DNA of 64,000 bases from an uncultured Mycoplasmatota bacterium (lineage in GTDB: Bacteria > Bacillota_I > Bacilli_A > RF39 > UBA660). Each line of letters begins with the position of its first letter. The first letter of the stretch is position 1. A program made the position numbers and the translations under genes. The stretch covers positions 1 to 64,000 of the forward strand of contig CANOTJ010000006.1 in the NCBI GenBank assembly GCA_947570175.1, given 5' to 3'. The notes beneath the pieces are model-generated. The model ran no database searches. It saw only the letters and a program-made list of their open reading frames with translations, and was not told the origin of the DNA. Shown here piece by piece: positions 40,947 through 50,974 of this stretch.

Positions 40947-42731
40947 TTATTCAAGAATATTTTCCATTGCAGTACATTTATCCTTAACAGTAGTGTTTTC
41001 ACACCAGTACATTATATTAGTAGAGTTATCAAAATACATACCAGATTTAGTATCAGCAGTACTTCCTTCTCCAATGTAATGTTTCTCTTCAGTTTTAGGA
41101 TTATAATAGCCAACAATCCTTTTCATTGCACTACAGTTGTCAAAATCATCAACAGTGGTATCTTCACACCAATACATTGTACCAGAGGAATCCTCACGCA
41201 TACCAGACTTAGTACTAGCATTACTTCCTTCTGCCCAATAGTGTACTTGTCCTGTTTTAGGATCATAATAACTTTCTTCTGAAAAACCTTGAACTTCAGG
41301 GCCAAACTCTAAAACAGTATAATAACCATCATCTGAGCCCAATGATTCAAATTTCAACCACGCCTGCGTTTCAGAGCGCCAGTATTTTTCATTGGTATCT
41401 AAATTTATGTAGATACCTGGTTCGCTATTTTTATCTTTGCTTATTTTTATTGCTTTCCTTCTATCTATTTTAAGACAAGGTTGGTAATCATTTGCTGCAT
41501 AATCAAAGTTAGGATGTTCAATTGTATTTATTGTATATTTTTTCCCTGTATAATCAGTAAAATCTGCTGGACAGACACTAGTAGATTTTGATTTTATAAT
41601 ATGTTCACAAACAATTTTACCGTCATTTGCTTTTGATACAGTTTTATCCTCTTTTAAACAAGTATATTCACTTGATCCAGGAGGGTTTGTTGAACATATC
41701 TTTCCATGATCATAATATCCCTGAGGGCATTTATGAATAGCAGGAATTGGAGCTTCATTTTTAGTGCATTTGGTTCCACTTTTTTGATACCCACTTGGAC
41801 AGATATATTTTGTAGTTAATGGAACAGACTCTTGCTTTGCACAATTTGTTCCATTTAGATTATAACCATTTGGACAGGTATAATTTCTTGTAGCATTAAT
41901 TGTTTCTGTTTTGATACATTTTGAACCATTTCTTTGATATCCACTAGAACATGTATAATTAAATGTAGCACTTTTAGTATTCTTCTTAGTGCATTTTTTA
42001 CCGCTTAATTTATATCCACTTGGACATGTATATTTATTCTTTTTCTTTGTAGCATTTTTAGTAATTGTTTGAACACATGTCCCTTGAGTATATTTATATC
42101 CGCTAGAACATGTATATTTGATTCCTGCCACTTTAGAAGTGGTTTTAGTACATTTTGTTCCGCTTAATTGATATCCACTTGGACAACTATATTGTTCTTT
42201 AGCACCTTGCCATACTGTTTTTATACATTTATTTCCATTTCTTTGATATCCACTTGGGCAGGTATATTCTGCTTTCGTATTTTGAGTAACTGTTTTAATA
42301 CATTTGTTTCCGTTCAAATTATATTTATCACTACTATATACACTTTTGGGACATACATAAGTCCCTTTTGTCATTTTAATATCTTTTTTTATACGATAAT
42401 GTATTGTATTCGTTTTGGTTTCCTCATCAAAGTTTGAATCTATATATTCATACCCCTTATTTTTATCTAACTTACTGCTATCTTCTTCAGGTTCTAAGGA
42501 CTCTACTTTACTTCTATTCCATACTACAACACATTCTTTACTATCAACATCAAACTCATTTCCAAGTGGGCAATAATAATACTCTCCACTTGTATTTGCT
42601 AGACTATTTCCCATTAATTTTGAAAAATCTATATTATTTCTATTTACAACTGTAAAACCAATTCCTAAAACAAAAACACTTAATACAGAAATCAAAATAA
42701 TTTTCTTTTTCTTACTTCCCATTTCCATCAT
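40947..42731 (-). CDS. Surface protein with about ten Cys-rich repeats
   Basis: A 594-residue protein. A membrane span near the N terminus (IILISVLSVFVLGIGFTVV) probably anchors it outside the cell. Residues about 130-345 hold roughly ten tandem units of about 23 residues of the form YxCPSGYxxxGxKCxKT, two Cys each, like small disulfide-bonded modules. The C-terminal region carries two copies of a module (YYDPKTGQVHYWAEGSNAST and YYNPKTEEKHYIGEGSTADT, each with TKSGM and MYWCE), resembling beta-hairpin repeats of surface proteins. No sortase motif. Likely an adhesin or surface sensor; I cannot name a family. Single gene with its own terminator. Confidence 0.65.
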   Translation of the reverse strand: MMEMGSKKKKIILISVLSVFVLGIGFTVVNRNNIDFSKLMGNSLANTSGEYYYCPLGNEFDVDSKECVVVWNRSKVESLEPEEDSSKLDKNKGYEYIDSNFDEETKTNTIHYRIKKDIKMTKGTYVCPKSVYSSDKYNLNGNKCIKTVTQNTKAEYTCPSGYQRNGNKCIKTVWQGAKEQYSCPSGYQLSGTKCTKTTSKVAGIKYTCSSGYKYTQGTCVQTITKNATKKKNKYTCPSGYKLSGKKCTKKNTKSATFNYTCSSGYQRNGSKCIKTETINATRNYTCPNGYNLNGTNCAKQESVPLTTKYICPSGYQKSGTKCTKNEAPIPAIHKCPQGYYDHGKICSTNPPGSSEYTCLKEDKTVSKANDGKIVCEHIIKSKSTSVCPADFTDYTGKKYTINTIEHPNFDYAANDYQPCLKIDRRKAIKISKDKNSEPGIYINLDTNEKYWRSETQAWLKFESLGSDDGYYTVLEFGPEVQGFSEESYYDPKTGQVHYWAEGSNASTKSGMREDSSGTMYWCEDTTVDDFDNCSAMKRIVGYYNPKTEEKHYIGEGSTADTKSGMYFDNSTNIMYWCENTTVKDKCTAMENILE

Positions 42732-42848
42732 ACTCCTACCTTATATTATTAAGAATATCATATTTGTATAATAGGAACACCATTTTTAATGTTATAAAAT
42801 AAATTTGAATTTCCCTTTTTTCTTTATTTAAAACCCCTCCAATTTTTT

Positions 42849-45776
42849 TCAAGCAGTTTCTAAATATTTTATTTGATTTACGATGAATTGATATTTATCA
42901 AATCTTTTTTCTACTTTTCCCTGAATATTTACAATTTCGCCTATTTTTACGTCTCCCATGTAGTGATAAATTTTAGGGAAAATTACCCCATCCATTGTTG
43001 ATAATTCATCTGATATTTTAATAAAACACATTTGATCACCTTTTTTTGTTTGAATTTCTTTCATAGAATCAATCACACCAATTATTTCTATATTCTGATC
43101 AAAGTAATTAGAAATATTAGATATGTTTATATGGTTCTTATACTTTTCTTTCCACTCTGTAATAGGATTATCACTAATATAAAAACCTATCACATCTAGT
43201 TCTCTCTTTAAAATTTCTTTCTTGCTATATTCCTCTTTGATTTCTAATTCAGGAAGTAATACAAATTCCTCATCTAAATCTTTTATTAATTCTCCATAAT
43301 TGATAATTAAATCGATTCCCTCAACCATTGTTTTATGATTAAATGAGAAACTATCAAAACATCCTGCATCAATCATACTAATCAGTGTTCTTTTATTAAT
43401 ATTTTTTCGGTTGGTTCGTTTTATAAAATCATAAATATCCTTAAATGGAGCTTTCTTTCGTTCTTCTAAGATATTATCCACAATCGCCGAGCCTAAATTT
43501 TTTAATCCTATTAGAGGGTAACGAATATTTCCATTTTCTAAAGTGTAGTCTTTTTCACTTTTATTGATATCGGGTTTTAAAAGAGAAATTCCATATCTTT
43601 TGCACTCGTAGATATAATCCTTTGTTTTACTAACACTATTTAGCTCCGAAGTCAGTAAACTTTTCATAAAAAAGACACGATAATGAGCTTTTAAATATGC
43701 CATACGATAAGCGATCATTGCATATGCAACGGAATGAGCACGGTTAAATCCAAAGGAAGCAAATTTTAAAATCAGTTCATAAACTTTTTCTGCCAACTCT
43801 TTACTATAACCTTTTTGAATACTACCAGATATAAATCGTTTTCTCTCCTTTAATAATACATCTTCCTTCTTTTTACTCATTGCTCTTCTTAAAATATCTG
43901 CCTCTGCGAAAGAATACCCTGCCATAATACTTGCAACCTGCATAATTTGTTCTTGATAGATCATAATTCCATAAGTTGGCTTTAAAATACTTTCCAAAGA
44001 GGGATCAAAATAATCAATCGGTTCCAATCCTTTTTTTCTTTTAATGTAAGAATCTATATTATTCATAGGCCCTGGGCGAAATAAGGCAAGTGCTGCTACA
44101 ATATCCTCAAAACTATTTGGTCTAAATTTTCTTAAGAAATTCATCATTCCACTACTTTCAAATTGGAAAATTCCTAAGGTATCTACCGTAGTAAAAATAT
44201 GAATCGTTTCTTGATCATTTAATGGAATATTATCAAAATCTAAATTTACTCCTGCCTCTTGAATATCCTTGATAACTTCGTCAATTAAAGATAAATTTTT
44301 AAGAGCTAAAAAATCCATTTTCAAAAGTCCTTGTTCTTCTAAAAAATCCATGGAATAAGCAGTTAAAAATATACCATCTTTTTTATATAATGGAATGATT
44401 TCATCAAGATTCTGATTACACATTACAATTCCTGCTGCATGGTTGGAAGTATGTCTTTTTAATCCCTCTAGATGTGTTGCAATCTTATATAAATCAAATA
44501 ACTGCGAATCATTTTCTAATATCGTCTTTAATTTTTTCTCCTGATTATAATTTTCTTTTAGACTCAAATTAGAAGAAAGCATTTTACAAAGTTCATCTAC
44601 TTTTGTTAAAGGAATATCCATTACTCGGGCAACATCACGGATGGCCTGTTTTGCGCCTAATGTTCCAAATGTAATAATTCCTGCAACTTTTTTCTCTCCA
44701 TATTTTTTTGTACAATAATGGATTACTTCTTCTCTTCGATTATCTTGAAAATCAATATCAATATCAGGCATAGTAATTCTTTCAGGATTTAAAAATCGTT
44801 CAAATAGTAAATGATATTGAATGGGATCAATCGTAGTAATATTTAACAAATAGGAAACTAATGATCCTGCCGCACTCCCTCTTCCTGGTCCTACTAATAT
44901 TTGATGATCTTTGGCATATTTCACATAATCATATACTACTAAAAAATAATTACAAAATCCCATTTGATGAATGATTTTTAATTCATATTTTAGTCTTTCA
45001 ATATAAATTCGATTTACATGACTTCCAAAAATTCTTCGCATTCCTTCTTGACATAATTCTTTTAAATAAGAAAAGGAATCCATATGATTAGGACATTCAT
45101 AAATGGGAAGTAAATCTTGATGTAGTTTTATTTTTAAATTACATAAATCTATTAACTTTTGATTGTTATCATTATATTCAAACTGTTTTATTTCCTCTTT
45201 AGAAATGAAATGACTATTTTTTTTCAAAAAATTTATTTCTTCTAATTTTTTAGAATCACGAATAGCCCATAAATATTTTATATATTTTTGATCTTCTTTT
45301 TTTAAATATAAAGTTTCGCGCATATATATTGCGATATTCGAATCTAATTCTTGATACTCTTCTAAACTTTCATATCCAATCCATACTGTTTCGTAAATTT
45401 TATTCATATCAGAATATAGATTACGATATGAAAAGGGAAGAATTGCTAAAAGATGTGAACTATCATTTTCTAAATCATGTGGGGTAATATGCGCACTTGA
45501 AATCATAGTAGATAACTTTATCAAGTTTTTATACCCGATGTAATCTTTCGCATACAAAATAATTTTAAAATCAAGAGTTATTTCTAAACCAATAATTGGT
45601 TTGATATGATTTTCTAAGCATTGATTGTAAAATTCCATTGCCCCAAATAGGTTATTATCTGTGATACTAAGAGCTTGATAACCGTTTTTTTTCGCACTAT
45701 CTATTAAATCATGAATTCGAATAGTACTGGTTAATAATGAATGTTCTGTTTTCACATATAAAGGTACATAGTTCAT
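42849..45776 (-). CDS. dnaE: DNA polymerase III alpha subunit (DnaE)
   Basis: A 975-residue replicative polymerase, shorter than the usual 1,100 or so. It has an N-terminal PHP domain (YVKTEHSLLTSTIRIHDLI, then ALSITDNNLFGAMEF), palm motifs GPGRGSAAGSLVSYLL and the catalytic MPDIDIDFQDNRREEV (Asp triad region), fingers and helix-hairpin-helix (NKRTLISMIDAGCFDSFSF), and a C-terminal OB fold (IEIIGVIDSM, then VNIQGKVEKRFDKYQFIV). The classical PHP metal-binding His cluster is reduced, so proofreading is doubtful. In Firmicutes DnaE works with PolC. The short length fits reduced-genome Bacilli. Confidence 0.95.
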   Translation of the reverse strand: MNYVPLYVKTEHSLLTSTIRIHDLIDSAKKNGYQALSITDNNLFGAMEFYNQCLENHIKPIIGLEITLDFKIILYAKDYIGYKNLIKLSTMISSAHITPHDLENDSSHLLAILPFSYRNLYSDMNKIYETVWIGYESLEEYQELDSNIAIYMRETLYLKKEDQKYIKYLWAIRDSKKLEEINFLKKNSHFISKEEIKQFEYNDNNQKLIDLCNLKIKLHQDLLPIYECPNHMDSFSYLKELCQEGMRRIFGSHVNRIYIERLKYELKIIHQMGFCNYFLVVYDYVKYAKDHQILVGPGRGSAAGSLVSYLLNITTIDPIQYHLLFERFLNPERITMPDIDIDFQDNRREEVIHYCTKKYGEKKVAGIITFGTLGAKQAIRDVARVMDIPLTKVDELCKMLSSNLSLKENYNQEKKLKTILENDSQLFDLYKIATHLEGLKRHTSNHAAGIVMCNQNLDEIIPLYKKDGIFLTAYSMDFLEEQGLLKMDFLALKNLSLIDEVIKDIQEAGVNLDFDNIPLNDQETIHIFTTVDTLGIFQFESSGMMNFLRKFRPNSFEDIVAALALFRPGPMNNIDSYIKRKKGLEPIDYFDPSLESILKPTYGIMIYQEQIMQVASIMAGYSFAEADILRRAMSKKKEDVLLKERKRFISGSIQKGYSKELAEKVYELILKFASFGFNRAHSVAYAMIAYRMAYLKAHYRVFFMKSLLTSELNSVSKTKDYIYECKRYGISLLKPDINKSEKDYTLENGNIRYPLIGLKNLGSAIVDNILEERKKAPFKDIYDFIKRTNRKNINKRTLISMIDAGCFDSFSFNHKTMVEGIDLIINYGELIKDLDEEFVLLPELEIKEEYSKKEILKRELDVIGFYISDNPITEWKEKYKNHINISNISNYFDQNIEIIGVIDSMKEIQTKKGDQMCFIKISDELSTMDGVIFPKIYHYMGDVKIGEIVNIQGKVEKRFDKYQFIVNQIKYLETA

Positions 45777-45843
45777 AATACCACCTCATTAATTTCATTT
45801 TACTATAATTTCTTTTCTTTTTAAAGAATTTCGACATATTTAT

Positions 45844-45872
45844 TTGACTTATCTCATAGTTTATGGTAAAGT
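45844..45872 (+). promoter_or_regulatory. Promoter of rpmB
   Basis: TTGACT (45844-45849), 17 bases, TAAAGT (45867-45872). Confidence 0.65.
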
Positions 45873-45920
45873 TATAAGGCATAAGACGAAAAAAATGATT
45901 ATTTGAAGGAGGCGTTTGAT

Positions 45921-46121
45921 ATGGCTAAAAAAGTATCTACTAAGAAATCCTTATTTGGAAATAGAAGATCTCATTCACTTAGGGCGACAAGGCATGCTCA
46001 AAGACCAAATTTTCAAAAGGTAACATTAGAAGATGGATCAAAAGTAATTATGACCGCAAGAGAACTTAGATCCTATAGAAAATCTTCTAACAGAGAAGTT
46101 GAAACAGAAATGGCTGCATAA
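45921..46121 (+). CDS. rpmB: 50S ribosomal protein L28
   Basis: A 66-residue basic protein starting MAKKVSTKKSLFGNRRSHSL, with the L28 signature RSHSLRATRHAQRPNFQKVT and an end close to the usual TARELRSYRK. I chose the ATG at 45921, preceded by GAAGGAGG at the right distance, over the ATG at 45903. The N-terminal Cys pair seen in zinc-binding L28 forms is absent (C-minus form), and the acidic tail EVETEMAA is slightly unusual. It is followed by a small plus-strand gene. Confidence 0.9.
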   Translation: MAKKVSTKKSLFGNRRSHSLRATRHAQRPNFQKVTLEDGSKVIMTARELRSYRKSSNREVETEMAA

Positions 46122-46174
46122 GCCTTTTTTTGTATAATTTAAAAATTTCCATTCATACTAATATTGGTGATAAT

Positions 46175-46612
46175 ATGAATGAAAATCTAGAGGTAATCAA
46201 TCAAATCTATAAAGATTCTGATGCATCTATATCTTCCTTGAATGCTCTTTTAAATGATCTAAAAGAAAAAGATAATAAGATCAAAGAAACGGTCCATAAT
46301 ATTTTAAAAGGATATGAACGTTATTTAAAAGAAGTAGAAAAAATATTAAAAAAAGAAAATGTAGTGCCAGAAAAAATGAAAATGATTCCCAAAATGATGG
46401 CAAAAATGGGTGTTGATAAAGAAGTTAAAAAAGATAATAGTGATGCCAGTATTGCTGGAATGTTAATCCAAGGTATTCAAATGGGAGAATTAGATATTGA
46501 AAAAAAATTAAAACAATATGAAAAAGCTTTAGATCATAAAACAGTAAAATTGGCAAAAGAATTTAGAGAATTCCAAGAAAAAAACATTGAACAATTAAAG
46601 AAACATTTATAA
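46175..46612 (+). CDS. Helical hypothetical protein after rpmB
   Basis: A 145-residue, mainly alpha-helical protein. It starts NENLEVINQIYKDSDASISS, has KERYLKEVEKILKKENVVPEKMK-like amphipathic helices, a mid segment KMIPKMMAKMGVDKEV, and ends in a long charged helix (EFREFQEKNIEQLKKHL). Probable cytoplasmic coiled-coil protein, family not recognised. I chose the ATG at 46175, preceded by GGTGAT. It shares the transcript of rpmB and ends at a bidirectional terminator. Confidence 0.6.
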   Translation: MNENLEVINQIYKDSDASISSLNALLNDLKEKDNKIKETVHNILKGYERYLKEVEKILKKENVVPEKMKMIPKMMAKMGVDKEVKKDNSDASIAGMLIQGIQMGELDIEKKLKQYEKALDHKTVKLAKEFREFQEKNIEQLKKHL

Positions 46613-46613
46613 A

Positions 46614-46650
46614 AGAAAAGACTTTATCATTTAGCGTGATAAAGTCTTTT
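46614..46650 (+). terminator. Bidirectional terminator between convergent genes
   Basis: AAAAGACTTTATCA and TGATAAAGTCTTTT pair perfectly. It serves both the plus-strand helical gene and the minus-strand TPR-like gene, whose stop at 46627 lies inside it. Confidence 0.8.
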
Positions 46651-47481
46651 ATCTCTATGAAACTGCTCCACTTGTTTTCTATCTTCCAAGGTCATGTCTC
46701 TTTGTTCTTGGTCTAATTTTTTTAATAACTTTTCGGCCTGTTTATATTGTCTTATAAGCAGTAAATTCTTAATTTTTGATAATTGTTCTTGGACATATTC
46801 ATGAGAAAAGGAAGTGACATTTGTTTCTATCATAATATCCTCTTGTCCTATACAATTATCTTCTCCAGTTTTAAAGGTATAATTATTACATTTGAATTCA
46901 AAATCTTCCTGAAATAGTGCATTAAATTTTATTATCCTCTTTAAACATTCTAAAGATTTTTTTTCTTTTTTAAGTTTCTTATAGATATAAAATAAATATA
47001 AGGAAGCTTTTGCACATTTTTCTCCACCTTGTGTGATATAACGCTCTAAATATTTCTTTGCCTGATAGAAATGTTCTAATTTGTAAAGCATCTTTCCAAA
47101 ATAATAATTAAAAATATTTTGTTTCGTTTCTGATAATCCTGCTTGATAATAAGCACAGGATTTTTTTAAATTTGAATTCTGGTACTCTTCTTTTCCTCTT
47201 TTTTGTAGCATATGATAATTCTCTTGTTGTTCTAAAGAAAGCTTGCAATACTGTTTTCTTTCTAAAATAATTGCTTTTAAATACCTTAATGGTTCTTCAT
47301 CTGCCCCTTTTGGATAATGTGCTGCAATATAATAATATATTTGTTCTGCTTTTTGTACATCAATTAAAAGTATTTCACGAATGTATTTTGCAAAAATGAA
47401 TAACGGAATTCTTGTATTCTCATATCCATTCAATTTGGCATACTCTCTAACCTCTTTTACAATATCATTATTGTCTACCAT
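46627..47481 (-). CDS. TPR-like repeat protein
   Basis: A 284-residue helical protein with tetratricopeptide-like helix pairs: KAEQIYYYIAAHYPKGADEE, SCAYYQAGLSETKQNIFNYY, MLYKLEHFYQAKKYLERYI and ASLYLFYIYKKLKKEKKSLE. The region after about 195 is more strand-like (CNNYTFKTGEDNCIGQED) before a final helix pair. It probably mediates protein-protein contacts in the cytoplasm. It lies upstream of clpC on the same strand but is separated by clpC's terminator, so no link to ClpC is proven. Confidence 0.6.
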   Translation of the reverse strand: MVDNNDIVKEVREYAKLNGYENTRIPLFIFAKYIREILLIDVQKAEQIYYYIAAHYPKGADEEPLRYLKAIILERKQYCKLSLEQQENYHMLQKRGKEEYQNSNLKKSCAYYQAGLSETKQNIFNYYFGKMLYKLEHFYQAKKYLERYITQGGEKCAKASLYLFYIYKKLKKEKKSLECLKRIIKFNALFQEDFEFKCNNYTFKTGEDNCIGQEDIMIETNVTSFSHEYVQEQLSKIKNLLLIRQYKQAEKLLKKLDQEQRDMTLEDRKQVEQFHRDKRLYHAK

Positions 47482-47548
47482 ATTCTCTCTCCTTCATCTA
47501 TGAAATAATAAACTTTATTATATTCTCATTTTTATAAAAAAACAAGAA

Positions 47549-47573
47549 AAACAGCAACAATTTGGCTGTTTAT
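47549..47573 (-). terminator. Terminator of clpC
   Basis: On the minus strand AAACAGC and GCTGTTT form a stem around a loop of about ten bases, then TTTC and a T run. Confidence 0.7.
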
Positions 47574-49888
47574 ATTTTTGTTTCCTCTTTTAAAGACTGA
47601 ATATGGATATTATTTTTCCCTTCAATTATCTCATCTATTATAAAATTATCAATTTTATCTTTCATTATTTTATCTAACTTTCTAGCTCCGAATTCCTGAT
47701 AATTGGAAAGTTCTACAATCTCTTTTATAACTTTAGAATTTATTTTAATTTGAATATTTCTAGTTTCATATTTTTCTTTTAATTTTTTTATCTTTTTATG
47801 AATTAAACTGGTAATATTTTCTTTTGTTAAATAATGAAAAGGAATTACATTATCAATTCGGTTAATGAATGGGATACTAAAGTTTTCTTTTAATTTTGTC
47901 ATAATCATATCTTCTTCTTTTTTATTGAATCCAATATTAATATCATGAAAACCTACATTGGATGTCATTAAAACAATTACATGATCAAATCTGACAATAT
48001 TTCCATTACTATCTTTTACTTTGCTGTCATCTAAAATTTGAAATAACAAATGAATAATACTAGGATGTGCCTTCTCAATTTCATCTAAGATTAATACACA
48101 ATATGGTTTGTTTCTAATCTCTTCTAAAATATTACGATTATCATCATAGCCAACATAACCTGGGGGAGCTCCTACAATTTTACTAATAGAATGAGCCTCA
48201 CTAAATTCACTCATATCTAGTTTAATCATATTTCCGTTTGCCATGTTATCAGCAAATATTTTAGATAGTTCTGTTTTCCCTACACCAGATGGTCCTATAA
48301 ACATCATAGAATAGCATCTATTATGATCGTTAAATCCCATCTTTATTTTTTTTGCAATATGAATTAATTCCTTTAAAGCTTCTTCTTGACCAATAATTTT
48401 TTCTTTTAAGTTGTTTTCTAATTTTTGAATAACTTTTACATTATCATTTAATATCTCATATACAGGTATCTTTGTTTTTAAATGTACAACTTCTGCAATA
48501 TCTTCTTTGGTAACCATCTTTTTGCTTTTATCACGAACTTTAATCTCTAAACAATTAATTTCATGCATAATAGCATTTTCTTCTTCTTTACATTTTGAAG
48601 CTCTTTCAAAATCATTTTGTAAGATAAATTCTTTTTTCTGTTTCATTAATTTGTTTAATTCTTTTTTTAATTGATTATATCGTTTAATATTTTTACTTTC
48701 TTTTAAGCTTACCCGAGCACAAACTTCATCTAGAATATCAATTGCTTTATCAGGCTGATTTCGATCATAAACATATCTTTCCGATAGATCAATCATTAAA
48801 TCTATCATATCATCTGGAATTGTTACATAGTGATATTTTTCATAAATTGTTTTTAACTTGCTTAAAATATTTTTTACAGTTTCTTTATTTGGGGCTTCTA
48901 CCATCACTTTTTGAAAACGACGATCTAAAGCTCCATCTTTTTCAATAAATTGCTTATATTCCATAATAGTTGTTGCTCCAATACAGCGAAGTTTATTTCT
49001 AGCAAGAGCGGGTTTAAAAATATTAGCTGCATCAATTGCTCCCTCAGCACCTCCTGCTCCTACTAGGGTATGAATCTCATCAATAAATAAAATAATATCA
49101 TCATTTTCTTCGATTTCTTTTAATATTTTACGAATGCGATCTTCAAATTCTCCACGATATTTGGTTCCTGCAACAGCTGTTGCCATATCTAAACTAATAA
49201 TTCTTTTATTTCGAAGAGAAAGTGGAACATCTCCACTAACAATTCTCCTACTTAATTCTTCTACAATTGCTGTTTTTCCTACACCAGCTTCCCCTATTAA
49301 AATAGGGTTATTTTTTGTTCGTCTAGATAATACTTCTAATATTCTTTTAAGTTCTTCTTCCCTTCCTATTACAGGATCTAATTTATTTTCCTCTGCTTTT
49401 TTAGTTAAATCAACTCCTAATTCTTCTAACAATAGTTTCTTTTTATTTTTTTTCTTTTTAGGACTAGATAGTTGAATAACGAAATCATTATACATTTCAT
49501 CTAAGTCAATATCCAATCCTAACATAATACGAATAGCAACCCCCTCTCCTTCTTCTAAAAGGCTAGAAAATAAGTGTTCAATGGTTACTTCTCCATTATT
49601 ATTTTCTTTACTATCAAGGATAGCATTTTCAATTACTCTTTTTAAAAGGGGTGTATATAAGAACCATTCACTTTCTTTTTTTCCAATGCCAATAATGTGA
49701 ATGATTTCTTCTTTCATTTTTTCATAGTCCAAATCGTATTCTTTTAATTTTTGACTAATATGATTCTCGTTTTTTAAGATTGCTAAAACGAGATGTTCAC
49801 TTCCAACATACGGATGTTTTAAATCTTGCATTTCTTTTTTTGCCATTACTAATACTTTTCTTGCTTCTTCTGTAAAATTTCCAAACAT
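47570..49888 (-). CDS. clpC: ClpC-type AAA+ unfoldase
   Basis: A 772-residue Hsp100 protein. It has two N-terminal Clp repeats (1-140, [20 protein letters not shown]), a first AAA module with Walker A GEAGVGKT (about 199-206), a mid UVR motif ([20 protein letters not shown]) that binds adaptor McsB/MecA-type partners, a second AAA module with GPSGVGKTE (about 530), and Walker [12 protein letters not shown]. The ClpP-docking loop is not obvious to me. It degrades misfolded proteins with ClpP. CtsR, McsA and McsB genes are not beside it, unlike in Bacillus. Confidence 0.92.
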   Translation of the reverse strand: MFGNFTEEARKVLVMAKKEMQDLKHPYVGSEHLVLAILKNENHISQKLKEYDLDYEKMKEEIIHIIGIGKKESEWFLYTPLLKRVIENAILDSKENNNGEVTIEHLFSSLLEEGEGVAIRIMLGLDIDLDEMYNDFVIQLSSPKKKKNKKKLLLEELGVDLTKKAEENKLDPVIGREEELKRILEVLSRRTKNNPILIGEAGVGKTAIVEELSRRIVSGDVPLSLRNKRIISLDMATAVAGTKYRGEFEDRIRKILKEIEENDDIILFIDEIHTLVGAGGAEGAIDAANIFKPALARNKLRCIGATTIMEYKQFIEKDGALDRRFQKVMVEAPNKETVKNILSKLKTIYEKYHYVTIPDDMIDLMIDLSERYVYDRNQPDKAIDILDEVCARVSLKESKNIKRYNQLKKELNKLMKQKKEFILQNDFERASKCKEEENAIMHEINCLEIKVRDKSKKMVTKEDIAEVVHLKTKIPVYEILNDNVKVIQKLENNLKEKIIGQEEALKELIHIAKKIKMGFNDHNRCYSMMFIGPSGVGKTELSKIFADNMANGNMIKLDMSEFSEAHSISKIVGAPPGYVGYDDNRNILEEIRNKPYCVLILDEIEKAHPSIIHLLFQILDDSKVKDSNGNIVRFDHVIVLMTSNVGFHDINIGFNKKEEDMIMTKLKENFSIPFINRIDNVIPFHYLTKENITSLIHKKIKKLKEKYETRNIQIKINSKVIKEIVELSNYQEFGARKLDKIMKDKIDNFIIDEIIEGKNNIHIQSLKEETKI

Positions 49889-50130
49889 AGAAATCTCCTT
49901 TCCATACTATTCTATGTTTATAATGGTTACTTAGTCGAAAATTTAATCAACAAAATTTGAAATAATCCTAATTTTTTATTTAAGGTTCCATCGAATTCTG
50001 ATTTAGAAGTTATAATTTTTTGAGTGTTATCCTAACCTGGTTCTATTATAAAAGAAAATTATCTTTCATTCTTTTTAAAAATTGCAGGAAAAAGAAATTC
50101 ATGTTACACTTAAAATAGGAGTTGACTGGT

Positions 50131-50958
50131 ATGATTCGTTTTATTTTGTTAGAAGATACTTTAATCTATAAAGCTAAAATTAAGAAATCTATTGAACAAG
50201 TTATGTTTTATGAATCTTATCAAATAGAAGAGTTTACTAAAAATACGGTTTATTCTTCTGGGCTCATGATTTATATTATTGATTACGATCAGAAAAATAA
50301 TGCATCTCTAATAAACCAAATCGAATTTAAACATAATATGTATATCATTTATTTAACTCAATCAAATAACAATCCTTATTCTTTTTTGGGGCAGAAACTT
50401 CCTATTTTTGATGTCATCAATAAATATACCTCACTTGAAATACAACTACAAAAAGATATTTTATTTCTGACTAAACATTTTTCCAATCATTTAGAACATG
50501 AATTTTTAGATTTAGGAAATCAACATATTAAAGTTCCTAAAAAGGAAATCATGGAATTAATTATTCTGAAAGATAAAATCCTTATTCAAGGGAAAAATAT
50601 GAATCAAGAAAATTATACATATATCATTCATGGGTCTTTTTCTAATATCCAAAATGAATTCGCAGAACAATTTCAATGTCAAGATGAAAATCATTTTATG
50701 ACTTTCCGTAAAGGGCAATTGCATTTACAAGTCAATTTAATGTTAATGCGAAAAAAACGCTATGTAAAGTCCTATGAAGATCACCAAAAACAAAAAATAT
50801 TATTTCTTTATCATGAGGGAGTAAAAGTAAGGACCATTAGTAAATTATATGCGATTCCAAGTAGAACAATTTATAATTGGATTAAAAATGAACGTTTTAT
50901 TGAAGCCTCGATAAAAGCTAAAAAATATGATCAAATTGTTAAAATAACAAAGGAGTGA
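50131..50958 (+). CDS. Response regulator: REC, LytTR-like domain, extra HTH
   Basis: About 275 residues. Residues 1-115 look like a receiver domain with acidic LLED at the start and the phospho-accepting region IYIIDYDQK. The middle (about 125-215) is a strand-rich LytTR-like DNA-binding domain (IILKDKILIQGKN, then TYIIHGSFSNIQNEF). Unlike AgrA, a third C-terminal segment (HQKQKILFLYHEGVKVRTIS, then YAIPSRTIYNWIKNERFI) is a clear helix-turn-helix. The start is ATG at 50131 after AGGAG. It is the first gene of a plus-strand operon with the sensor kinase 16 bases later. Confidence 0.75.
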   Translation: MIRFILLEDTLIYKAKIKKSIEQVMFYESYQIEEFTKNTVYSSGLMIYIIDYDQKNNASLINQIEFKHNMYIIYLTQSNNNPYSFLGQKLPIFDVINKYTSLEIQLQKDILFLTKHFSNHLEHEFLDLGNQHIKVPKKEIMELIILKDKILIQGKNMNQENYTYIIHGSFSNIQNEFAEQFQCQDENHFMTFRKGQLHLQVNLMLMRKKRYVKSYEDHQKQKILFLYHEGVKVRTISKLYAIPSRTIYNWIKNERFIEASIKAKKYDQIVKITKE

Positions 50959-50974
50959 AAGGAAGTGAAAAAGC

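Noticed and set aside
41079-42655. Several plus-strand frames of 67-89 codons inside the Cys-rich repeat gene
   Set aside because: They are antisense shadows created by the repeat, without ribosome binding sites.
49889-50130. CtsR operator upstream of clpC
   Set aside because: No direct heptad repeat of the GGTCAAA type could be found there.
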